This document shows, one piece after another, positions 5,880-12,007 of a stretch of 12,007 nt of DNA (the stretch's first letter is position 1; the number at the start of each line of letters is the position of its first letter). The stretch is taken from positions 1 to 12,007 of the forward strand of contig JALXCX010000381.1 in the NCBI GenBank assembly GCA_026990725.1. Direction: 5' to 3'. Origin of the DNA: Desulfobulbaceae bacterium. Its GTDB lineage: Bacteria > Desulfobacterota > Desulfobulbia > Desulfobulbales > Desulfobulbaceae. The translations under genes were made by a program, and so were the position numbers. The notes beneath the pieces were generated by a model, which saw only the letters and a program-made list of their open reading frames with translations, was not told the origin of the DNA and searched no databases.

Positions 5880-7007
5880 ATGGGCGTTGATAATCTGATT
5901 CTGTTGGAAAACCTGGAGTGGTTTGACGAAACCGGTCGGGAACTGCTGCATCGACTGCCGGAGCACGGCTCCGGTGAAATAAAGTGGGGTGCCCAGTTGA
6001 CGGTGCGCGAGAGCCAGGCCGGGGTCATGTACTACAAGGGCAAGGCCTGTGATGCCTTCGGGCCTGGTCGCCACACGTTAAAGACCGGTAATATTCCTCT
6101 TTTGACCAAGATTCTGTCCGCACCCTGGGGAATGGAGAGCCCCTTGCGGGCAGAAGTGTATTTTGTCAATCTCAAGGTATTTACTGACCTGAAATGGGGC
6201 ACCCGCGACCCGGTGGCCTTCCGTGACACCGAGCTGGGCCTGATTCGTCTGCGGGCCCATGGGGTCTTTAATATCCGCATTGTTCAGCCGGTGCTGTTTA
6301 TCAATACCCTGGCCGGAACCATGGGTAAATATAACTCGGACCAGGTGGAGGAGTACCTGAAACGGGTCATTGTCTCCCGTTTCAATGACTATCTTGGTGA
6401 AAAATTACGCACCCTGTTTGACCTGCCGGGTCATTTTGACGCCCTGGCCTTAGGTCTGCAGCAGCGGCTGGTCAAGGATTTTACCCGTTTCGGACTGGCT
6501 TTGGATGGCCTGTATATTACCTCCATCACCCCGCCTGAGGAGGTTCAGTCAGCCATTGATGATCGCAGCCGTCTCAGCGTGATCAAGGATATGGACAAAT
6601 TTGTCCGCATGAAGGCGGCCATGGCCATGGAAAAGGCTGCCGAGTCAACCGGTGAGGCCGGAGCAGGTCTTGGCCTTGGCATGGGCATGATGATGCCGGG
6701 CATGTTTGCCGGGATGCAATCGACGCCAACGGCTGCCAAAGAGGAAAAATCGGCCACTGTGCAATGTCCGGAATGTGAAAATTGGATACCAGCCGACGCC
6801 CGCTTCTGTCCTTATTGCAGTCATCAGCAGGTGGTGATGCGGCAATGCATCAATTGCGGCAAGAATCTCAGCCCCAATGCCCGTTTTTGCCCTCGCTGCG
6901 GTCATCCCGCTGATGAAAAACCATCAATTACGGTCTGTCCCCATTGCCATGCCAATAATCTTCCCGGCGCCGGTTTCTGCAACCAGTGCGGCAGAAAAAT
7001 CGGCTGA
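5880..7007 (+). CDS. SPFH-domain protein with three C-terminal zinc ribbons (YdjI-like)
   Basis: This 375-residue protein joins an SPFH (band 7) domain to zinc ribbons. The SPFH part begins near residue 30 (GSGEIKWGAQLTVRESQAGVMYYKGKA, GPGRHTL) and runs to about residue 225. A helical segment (DDRSRLSVIKDMDKFVRMKAA) and a Gly/Met-rich linker (GLGLGMGMMMPGMFAGM) follow. Three CxxC pairs of ribbons come next: Cys296/299 with the matching pair at 311/314, Cys323/326 with 338/341, and Cys353/356 with 368/371. The architecture matches the B. subtilis YdjI group, SPFH proteins made with PspA-type stress proteins that associate with membranes through partners. There is no transmembrane segment of its own, so membrane attachment would be indirect. 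A good ribosome site and promoter precede it. Only 15 bases separate it from the next gene, so the two are very likely cotranscribed. Confidence 0.85.
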   Translation: MGVDNLILLENLEWFDETGRELLHRLPEHGSGEIKWGAQLTVRESQAGVMYYKGKACDAFGPGRHTLKTGNIPLLTKILSAPWGMESPLRAEVYFVNLKVFTDLKWGTRDPVAFRDTELGLIRLRAHGVFNIRIVQPVLFINTLAGTMGKYNSDQVEEYLKRVIVSRFNDYLGEKLRTLFDLPGHFDALALGLQQRLVKDFTRFGLALDGLYITSITPPEEVQSAIDDRSRLSVIKDMDKFVRMKAAMAMEKAAESTGEAGAGLGLGMGMMMPGMFAGMQSTPTAAKEEKSATVQCPECENWIPADARFCPYCSHQQVVMRQCINCGKNLSPNARFCPRCGHPADEKPSITVCPHCHANNLPGAGFCNQCGRKIG

Positions 7008-7022
7008 TAGCGCAGGTTGTAA

Positions 7023-8354
7023 GTGGATATTAAGGTAGAACAGGCCTGCCCTCAGTGCGGAGCGCCGATAGTCATAAGAGAAACGGATCGGCTGCTCACC
7101 TGCCCGTACTGCGAGGTAAAGAATTTTATGCGCTCAAACGGGGCCTTTCGATATTATCTACCGCCCCGGGGAGAAAATAACCGGGACAAGTCGATGGTAT
7201 ATGTTCCCTATTTTCGCTTTAAAGGGAATATTTTCGTCATCAATGAGGCGGGCATTGGCTATAAGGTCATCGATACAACCCAGATCGGAATGGACCTGTA
7301 CGGTTTACCGCCCTCTCTGGGAATTCGGCCCCAGGCCATGCCGGTAAAAAGGCTGCTGCCGCAGACTCCCGGCAGGTATCTTTCGTTAACAACCAGGGCC
7401 CGGACTGTTCTGGAAAAGGCCATCCGTCTGACTCCCCTGCGGGTAGAACGCAGAGAGACAGTGCGAAAACCTGTCACCTACGACGGCGAGAATGTGGTCT
7501 ACGATATCAGCACGAAGATGAAAACGGTTGAATATTCCAGTCACAGCCGGTTCCTGCATCGGGCCTTTATCGGCGAGACGGTTTCTTTTGTCTATCTGCC
7601 TGTTGAGGCGGGAGAGGAGGATATTATCGACGGCGTGACCGGCAGCCTGCTGTTGCGTCGGGACCAGGTATCAGGGAATCTTTTGCAGGGGACGCCATTT
7701 AATCCCCGCTGGCAGGTTCAGTTCATGTCCACCCTTTGTCCCCGGTGCGGCTGGAGTCTGGATGGCGAAGGGGACTCTCTGCTCATGACCTGCAAAAACT
7801 GTGACACGGCCTGGTCGCTTGGCCGGGAAAAGCTGGAGGAGGTCAACTGGCAGATGGTTCCGGGAGACCGACGAACTGCCCTGTATCTTGGATTCTGGAA
7901 GATTTCCGGTCAAATCCCGGCCCTTGATATACGGAGCTTTGGAGATTTTATCCGGCGAACCAATCAACCCATAATTATCCGATCTTCCTGGGACCGGCAA
8001 AAGATGAGTTTCTGGATTCCCGCCTTTAAACTGCGCCCCAAGGTATTTCTTCGTATCGGCCGGCAGGCGACCATTGGCCAGTGGCGGCTTGCTCCCCGGG
8101 AGGGCCATGTTCAGGATAATCTCTATGCGGTAACCTTGCCGCCTTCCGAGGCAAAGCAGTCTGTCAAGGTGATCCTTGCCGCCAGCGCTGCCAGCAGGAA
8201 AAAAATATTTCCCTTTCTGCCCAAGGTACGGCTGCAAGATGCCACGGCAACCCTTGTCTATCTGCCCTTTGTCGACAAGGGACACGATTGGTACCAGCCC
8301 CAAAGCGGGATAACAGTCGCCAAAACCGTGCTTCGTTTCGGCCGCAGTCTCTGA
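7023..8354 (+). CDS. Cytoplasmic protein with two zinc ribbons, partner of the SPFH protein
   Basis: This 443-residue protein of unknown function starts with a GTG 15 bases after the SPFH gene, with only a weak ribosome site (AGG about 8 bases upstream), so it is probably translationally coupled. It contains two four-cysteine ribbons. The first is at the very start (Cys9, Cys12, Cys27, Cys30, ACPQCGAP...LTCPYCEV). The second is in the middle (Cys239, Cys242, Cys257, Cys260, LCPRCGWS...MTCKNCDTAW). Between and after them are soluble beta-rich segments such as KSMVYVPYFRFKGNIF, SFVYLPVEAGEEDII and ATLVYLPFVDKGHDWYQP. The recurrent 'vYlPf' theme suggests two or three related structural repeats. 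No membrane segment or signal is present. The shared zinc-ribbon theme with the upstream protein suggests they act in one complex, possibly in envelope stress or membrane remodelling; this is inferred from context. Confidence 0.75.
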   Translation: MDIKVEQACPQCGAPIVIRETDRLLTCPYCEVKNFMRSNGAFRYYLPPRGENNRDKSMVYVPYFRFKGNIFVINEAGIGYKVIDTTQIGMDLYGLPPSLGIRPQAMPVKRLLPQTPGRYLSLTTRARTVLEKAIRLTPLRVERRETVRKPVTYDGENVVYDISTKMKTVEYSSHSRFLHRAFIGETVSFVYLPVEAGEEDIIDGVTGSLLLRRDQVSGNLLQGTPFNPRWQVQFMSTLCPRCGWSLDGEGDSLLMTCKNCDTAWSLGREKLEEVNWQMVPGDRRTALYLGFWKISGQIPALDIRSFGDFIRRTNQPIIIRSSWDRQKMSFWIPAFKLRPKVFLRIGRQATIGQWRLAPREGHVQDNLYAVTLPPSEAKQSVKVILAASAASRKKIFPFLPKVRLQDATATLVYLPFVDKGHDWYQPQSGITVAKTVLRFGRSL

Positions 8355-8411
8355 GCACAAGAAAAGATACGACGCAATTTACTGGTATCAGGAGTATTTT
8401 TTTGGAAAAAA

Positions 8412-8452
8412 CGGTCAGGATTGACAATTGGATATTTATCGTCATGTTTCCT
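8412..8452 (+). repeat. Copy of 41-bp RAYT-end repeat (copy 3)
   Basis: This is the terminus of the truncated second RAYT copy. It is the closest match to the intact element's left end (36 of 41 positions, no gaps) and lies 58 bases downstream of the zinc-ribbon gene. Confidence 0.7.
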
Positions 8453-8850
8453 TAATTGTCCTGACCCGGTCAAACAGCACGTTATTGTTTCTCATTCTTA
8501 CATTCAGTCGGGAGGCGGCCCGGCTGAGGCTGGATAGATCACGGTTTAGCTTTCTACCGAATTGCGTTAAGCTGAAATGATCAGTCCTCGAATAATATAG
8601 GCGGGCTATTGGACGAGGTTTCGATAATTTTCGCTGGTTACCTCTGCAAGACAAATCATCTGGTTTGATTTCAGGGCACCCTTTAAACTGTTTACTCACC
8701 TTCTTCCAAACATGCTCTATGGTCATCTTTGAAAAAATCTGTTGTAATACTTTGAAAAGAGCCTCTTCTCAAAAATGATCATCACCAAAAATACGCCCTT
8801 CGATAGTTCCCTGGTGAAATTCTATTATTTGCTCTTCTTCTCCGCATCGT
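8412..8850 (-). pseudogene. Second RAYT copy, 5'-truncated with a separate nonsense mutation
   Basis: This is a close relative of the 4694-5120 part of the first element. It has the same 41-bp end (8412-8452) and, on the minus strand, EFHQGTIEGRIFGDDHF, a TGA stop (8769-8771), EEALFKVLQQIFSKM and then the DnaA-like domain. The domain is an open 94-codon frame from the ATG at 8726 to 8442. It ends with LFDRVRTIKET and so matches copy one throughout. Where copy one has its stop, this copy has CAG (Gln); where this copy has TGA, copy one has GGA (Gly). Similarity stops at about 8850, so the catalytic HUH domain and the right end are gone. Confidence 0.8.
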
Positions 8851-8976
8851 AGTTGATTTGGGAGGAGTATACTACAGGGATAAAATTGTCGAAACTTGGC
8901 TACAACTCTCAAAAATCATAGATGTCCCCAAAATCCTCAAGTTAATATTGTAGCCATTGACCGGCTATTGCCACTG

Positions 8977-10224
8977 TTATTGTACCAGCTTTCTGAAGTC
9001 ATAGCCTGAAGGCTGCTGAAATATACGCAGCTCAAACTGAGGCAGAGCCGCAATCAGGTGGTCGAAAATGTCGGCCTGAATGGCCTCGTAATTGACCCAA
9101 GTCTGATCTCTACTGAAAACGTAGATCTGCAGGGGCAATCCATCTGGCCCGGGCTTGAGCTGTCTGACCAGGAAAGTCATGTCCTTATGCAGCTTCGGGT
9201 TGTGCCGCAGGTAGGCAATGACATAGGCCCGGAAAATACCTGCGTTGGTCTGGCAGCGTCCGTTAATGATCATTGACGGATTTACAGCATGTTCTTTATT
9301 AAATATTTTAATTTCCCGTTGTTTGCGGCGGATATAGTCGGTGATGAGTTGGATTTCTGCCAGCTTGTCCAGCTCCTGATCCGTCAGAAAACGTATAGAA
9401 GTCATATCCAGATTCAAGGATCGTTTGATGCGTCGACCGCCGGATTCCGACATGCCGCGCCAATTTTTAAATGATTTTGAGATCAACCCGTAGGTAGGGA
9501 TGGTGGTGATGGTCTTATCCCAGTTTCGTACCCGTACCGAGTGAATGGAGATCTCGATAACTTCGCCGTCTGCGTCATAACCGGGCATCTCGATCCAGTC
9601 CCCCACCCGGATCATATCCGTTCCGGTCAGTTGAATGGAGGCGATGAACCCGAGAATAGAATCCCGGAAAACCAGCATAGTTACTGCGGTCAGCCCACCC
9701 ATGACAGAGAGTAGGCCCCAGGGAGAACGGTTGGTGAGAATAGCAATCAGGAATATAATGCCCAGCACATAGACCACTATTCTGGCCGCATCAACATAAC
9801 CACGGATGGTCTTACCGCTTTTTCTGTGCAGATTCTTATAGATATCATTGGCTGTGTTGAGCAGGGCAACAATCGTGCCGATTCCTACAAGAACAAAGCC
9901 ACAGGTAATCAGACGGCGCAGGATGATTGCTGCCAGAGAGTCGGGCGGCAGGAGCAAATCCTGGCTAATGTAAAAAATGAGCACCGGCATGATCAATGAC
10001 AAACGCTGAAAAAAGTGATTGTCAACCAGTGCGTCATCCCAGGGCATGCGGTTACTGCGAACCACGTGGTGGATAAAACGGAGCAAACTGCGACGAGCAA
10101 TCCAGGTTGCCGGAATTGCCAGCAGCAGTACCAGCAAAAAAACAGAACTGTAGGCAGCCAGGGGAATTAATTTATCCGGCAGTCCGAGCTGGCCGAGAAA
10201 GGTAAAAATTGCGTCTTCAGTCAT
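8977..10224 (-). CDS. ybdG: Mechanosensitive channel of the MscS family, YbdG type
   Basis: This 415-residue inner-membrane channel has the same length as E. coli YbdG, the miniconductance mechanosensitive channel that opens under osmotic downshock. Likely membrane segments are at about 23-45, 73-90, 103-122, 145-164 and 169-198. The last contains the MscS pore-lining pattern GGLTAVTMLVFRDSILGFIASIQL. The MscS beta domain follows (VGDWIEMPGYDADGEVIEISI, about 207-230). The YbdG-specific stretch TIPTYGLISKSFKNWRGMSE and SGGRRIKRSL (about 241-270) comes next, with a long cytoplasmic C-terminal domain after it. The ATG at 10224 gives a normal N-terminus; the ribosome site is weak. It stands alone on the minus strand. 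A palindrome resembling a Fur box lies 68-82 bases upstream of the start, and a short hairpin lies in the leader. Confidence 0.9.
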   Translation of the reverse strand: MTEDAIFTFLGQLGLPDKLIPLAAYSSVFLLVLLLAIPATWIARRSLLRFIHHVVRSNRMPWDDALVDNHFFQRLSLIMPVLIFYISQDLLLPPDSLAAIILRRLITCGFVLVGIGTIVALLNTANDIYKNLHRKSGKTIRGYVDAARIVVYVLGIIFLIAILTNRSPWGLLSVMGGLTAVTMLVFRDSILGFIASIQLTGTDMIRVGDWIEMPGYDADGEVIEISIHSVRVRNWDKTITTIPTYGLISKSFKNWRGMSESGGRRIKRSLNLDMTSIRFLTDQELDKLAEIQLITDYIRRKQREIKIFNKEHAVNPSMIINGRCQTNAGIFRAYVIAYLRHNPKLHKDMTFLVRQLKPGPDGLPLQIYVFSRDQTWVNYEAIQADIFDHLIAALPQFELRIFQQPSGYDFRKLVQ

Positions 10225-10248
10225 AAATGTCTTGTATCCACTGTCTAC

Positions 10249-10266
10249 TCTGCCCTTTTCGGCAGA
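10249..10266. other. Short hairpin in the leader of the channel gene
   Basis: Six-base perfect arms TCTGCC and GGCAGA enclose the six-base loop CTTTTC, 25-42 bases before the start codon of the minus-strand channel gene. No T-run follows on either strand, so it is not a standard terminator. It could be a leader structure or chance. Confidence 0.3.
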
Positions 10267-10291
10267 AGCCCTGCACTCGCTAATGTGTTAT

Positions 10292-10306
10292 TGAAAATGA
10301 TTTTCA
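10292..10306. promoter_or_regulatory. Perfect 7-1-7 palindrome resembling a Fur-family operator
   Basis: TGAAAAT-G-ATTTTCA is a perfect inverted repeat with the 7-1-7 geometry of Fur/PerR boxes (consensus TGATAATnATTATCA) and differs from that consensus at only one symmetrical pair. It lies 68 bases upstream of the minus-strand channel gene, where a promoter-overlapping operator would be expected. No clear -35/-10 pair was identified around it. Confidence 0.45.
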
Positions 10307-10461
10307 GCCTACCCTCTCCAACTCACTCCAATCCTGATCCCTGCCCAGCCGGTTATGAACATAATGCCCTACAGCCAGAAAAGCAAAGACATCATTTTGT
10401 CCATGATCTATAGGAAATTTGATACGGTATAAATAAACATACACCCAAAAGAGCAAGAGCG

Positions 10462-10502
10462 GGGTGATGCTCGACAATCGGCCATTCATCGTCAAGCTTC
10501 CT
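10462..10502 (+). repeat. Copy of 41-bp RAYT-end repeat (copy 4)
   Basis: It matches the intact element's left end at 29 of 41 positions without gaps (GGGTGATGCTCGACAATCGG at the start, CTTCCT at the end). No transposase coding sequence is attached. It shares GGCCAT in the middle with copy 1 at 1177, unlike the two transposase-linked copies. Confidence 0.5.
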
Positions 10503-10625
10503 TTATATAAAATGCACAGTAATTCCAAGGGAAAATGTGTATTCCTGGGGTAAAAGTCTTCCTAAAATTATAGAAAAGGGCCAGACTTATTTTTTGAATA
10601 ATAAACCGATATATCTCTGCAATAC

Positions 10626-10649
10626 GCAAAAGATACATACACTGTCACC
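10626..10649. repeat. 24-bp dispersed repeat, second copy of 1265-1288
   Basis: The two copies agree at 22 of 24 positions in the same orientation. As at 1265, it follows a 41-bp RAYT-end relic, here about 125 bases after it. A CCCGGAACTTTCGGAAC stretch lies just beyond. Confidence 0.5.
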
Positions 10650-10749
10650 GTAACTTTGTCCCGGAACTTTCGGAACTTTTCCCGTAGGGTGTGTGATAAT
10701 TTTTTTTGCTTTATGTCCCTTCCTGAAAAACGATTACTTTTCAGCTGAG

Positions 10750-10766
10750 AATCATTCGAAATGATT
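10750..10766. promoter_or_regulatory. Palindrome AATCATT-CGA-AATGATT upstream of the beta-helix gene
   Basis: A perfect 7-base inverted repeat around a 3-base centre lies 105 bases before the start codon at 10871. Its arms share ATGATT/AATCAT with Fur-type sites but the spacing differs from the 7-1-7 site at 10292. It could be an operator; no regulator can be named with confidence. Confidence 0.3.
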
Positions 10767-10870
10767 ATATTAACCGAAAATTTTTCTTGTCTCTTTTTTT
10801 TTCTTACTATACGCTTTAAATAGATATGTAGTAAAATACTTCCAACCGACAGACAACATGAGGTTTCTTA

Positions 10871-12004
10871 ATGCGTTTAACAGCAGCAAAACCATTTTTT
10901 CTCATTTTCCTCTTACTTATCGCATTCTCCACTCCTGCTCTAGCTAGTTTTTTTGTGATTCCTACAATCCAAAAAGAGAGTAACATTATAACAGTTAAAA
11001 CATCCGATGGTGATTTTGACAATCCCATTGATGCCATGAACTCCATAACAGATGCCAGTGAAACCAATCCCTACCTTATTGTGATTGGACCCGGCGTTTT
11101 CGATATTGGGAGCAACCAAATTATTATGAAATCCCATGTTGGCATTTTGGGAAGCGGAGAGAATCAAACAACAATAACAGGAAGTAGATCCACAAATTCT
11201 GCTGATCAGTTTGATGACGGAAGTCTTATTGTAGGGACTGATAACGCCTCACTGAAATCACTGACTATTTTAAATTCAACAAATGTATCTGACGACAATA
11301 GTTCCTGTATTTTTTTCCAAAACAGCACCGCCTCCATCGAGGACGTACACATACGCCTGTATTCCATTTCAGATTATACCCACGGTATCCTAAGTAATAA
11401 TTCCACAGTAACTCTAAAAAATGTGGAAATTATCGTAGATAACGGCACGGCTCATTCTTATGGAATATTGGCAGATAATTCATCAATAATCGAAGATCAA
11501 GACCTTACTATAATCGATAGTCCGGATGCTGGAATAGCCCATGCAATAAGCATTGTTGGTAATTCAGAATTACACTCACGCAATCTTTCAGTAACCGTTT
11601 CTGGAAGTGGTACCCAGCACAAAGGGGTGTACATTCAAGCGAGTACAGCCGTAATAATATCTGCAAACATCGATATCTCTGGCGGAGATAGATCAAACTT
11701 TGGGATAACTCTTTACAACATCAGTAAATGTAAACTCAGTGAATCAACTGTTTCTACTGGTAGTATTCCAGCCCCTGGGGGATGGCTTAGCAGTGCCGCC
11801 TTCGTGAAAGATTTTGGGGATACTGCAATTATCAACAATTCGACACTCACTGCTGCTCAATTTGCCACATATAACTTCATCAACGGTACACCTCATTATA
11901 TTGACATAATCGACTCAGAGCTTGAAGGTGGGGCTTGGAATAGTGATTGCATACGATGCAGTCGTAATGGGATGGCTCTGAATGGCTCATGCGAAGTTCC
12001 ATAA
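10871..12004 (+). CDS. Secreted right-handed beta-helix (pectate-lyase-like fold) protein
   Basis: This 377-residue exported protein has a classical Sec signal peptide at residues 1-25: MRLTAAK, a hydrophobic core FFLIFLLLIAF, and cleavage after ALA. A conserved start of a parallel beta-helix follows: VKTSDGDFDNPIDAMNSITD, NPYLIVIGPGVFDI, MKSHVGILGSGENQTTITG. Many short turns of the form 'GILxxNSTVTLKNVEI', 'HAISIVGNSELHSRNLSV' and 'AIINNSTLTA' come next, rich in Asn, Ser and Thr as in helix ladders. The end CIRCSRNGMALNGSC carries three cysteines that may close the fold. No pectinolytic active site was recognised. Relatives with this N-terminal pattern are usually annotated only as hypothetical surface proteins. 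A GAGG ribosome site lies about 7 bases before the ATG. The stop is just inside the window, so the gene is complete. It has no cotranscribed neighbour here. Confidence 0.8.
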   Translation: MRLTAAKPFFLIFLLLIAFSTPALASFFVIPTIQKESNIITVKTSDGDFDNPIDAMNSITDASETNPYLIVIGPGVFDIGSNQIIMKSHVGILGSGENQTTITGSRSTNSADQFDDGSLIVGTDNASLKSLTILNSTNVSDDNSSCIFFQNSTASIEDVHIRLYSISDYTHGILSNNSTVTLKNVEIIVDNGTAHSYGILADNSSIIEDQDLTIIDSPDAGIAHAISIVGNSELHSRNLSVTVSGSGTQHKGVYIQASTAVIISANIDISGGDRSNFGITLYNISKCKLSESTVSTGSIPAPGGWLSSAAFVKDFGDTAIINNSTLTAAQFATYNFINGTPHYIDIIDSELEGGAWNSDCIRCSRNGMALNGSCEVP

Positions 12005-12007
12005 AAC

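Larger units (their letters stand above)
10307..10870. other. Long intergenic stretch with repeat relics, no convincing gene
   Basis: These 564 bases contain a 41-bp RAYT-end relic (10462-10502), a 24-bp dispersed repeat (10626-10649), a further palindrome (10750-10766), and T-rich DNA just before the beta-helix gene. A 74-codon minus-strand frame (10304-10528) has no recognisable domain, runs through the repeat relic and lacks a convincing ribosome site, so I do not call it a gene. No strong promoter for the beta-helix gene could be fixed: TACTAT (10805-10810) and TAAAAT (10832-10837) are possible -10 boxes but lack well-spaced -35 boxes. Confidence 0.5.

Noticed and set aside
7671..8360. 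229-codon minus-strand frame
   Set aside because: It lies wholly antisense to the zinc-ribbon protein and has no recognisable family features.
8923..8933. tgtccccaaaa shared with 1279-1290
   Set aside because: Only about 11 bases are shared and the flanks differ; this is too short to call a repeat.
8951..8967. TAGCC/GGCTA inverted repeat after the channel gene
   Set aside because: The stem is only five bases with no T-run on the minus strand; it is weak evidence for a terminator.
10304..10528. 74-codon minus-strand frame upstream of the channel gene
   Set aside because: It crosses a repeat relic, has no recognisable domain and no good ribosome site, and overlaps the possible operator.

Overview
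The window reads as a piece of a Gram-negative bacterial chromosome of moderate G+C. The gene set (YbdG-type MscS channel, Tat-dependent secreted protein, PqqD/nucleotidyltransferase cluster, REP-associated transposases, ISL3 remnant, secreted beta-helix protein) fits a Desulfobacterota/deltaproteobacterial genome, perhaps Desulfobulbales. That placement is inferred from gene style only. No rRNA, tRNA or CRISPR array was seen.

Layout. 3-1183 (+): the end of a PLP-dependent D-cysteine desulfhydrase/ACC deaminase family gene, overlapping by one base a small S4 RNA-binding protein. 1177-1550: repeat debris and the C-terminal remnant of an ISL3-family transposase. 1551-4583 (-): a cluster read right to left. 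It holds a PqqD-like protein, what looks like the wreck of an HPr-kinase-related gene, a PF14907-type nucleotidyltransferase, and a Tat-signal protein with a striking Ala-rich five-residue repeat. 4694-5697: a RAYT (Y1/IS200-like) transposase element with 13-bp inverted ends. One in-frame stop splits its catalytic domain from its DnaA-like C-terminal domain. 5880-8354 (+): a likely two-gene operon, an SPFH protein with three zinc ribbons followed by a 443-residue protein with two zinc ribbons, behind a good sigma-70-like promoter. 8412-8850: a truncated second RAYT copy with a different nonsense mutation. 8977-10224 (-): a YbdG-like mechanosensitive channel. 10225-10870: a long intergenic stretch with a perfect 7-1-7 palindrome resembling a Fur box, two repeat relics and another palindrome. 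10871-12004 (+): a secreted right-handed beta-helix protein.

How the parts may work together. The PqqD/HprK-relic/nucleotidyltransferase set resembles known peptide-modification-associated gene sets. The neighbouring exported alanine-repeat protein is the obvious candidate client, but nothing in the sequence proves this, and loss of the kinase would mean the system is decaying or that the kinase is supplied elsewhere. The SPFH/zinc-ribbon pair resembles the YdjI-type membrane-associated proteins of Firmicutes. A 41-bp sequence equal to one end of the RAYT element occurs four times, always in the same orientation and without gaps. It forms a dispersed repeat family that explains much of the intergenic DNA.
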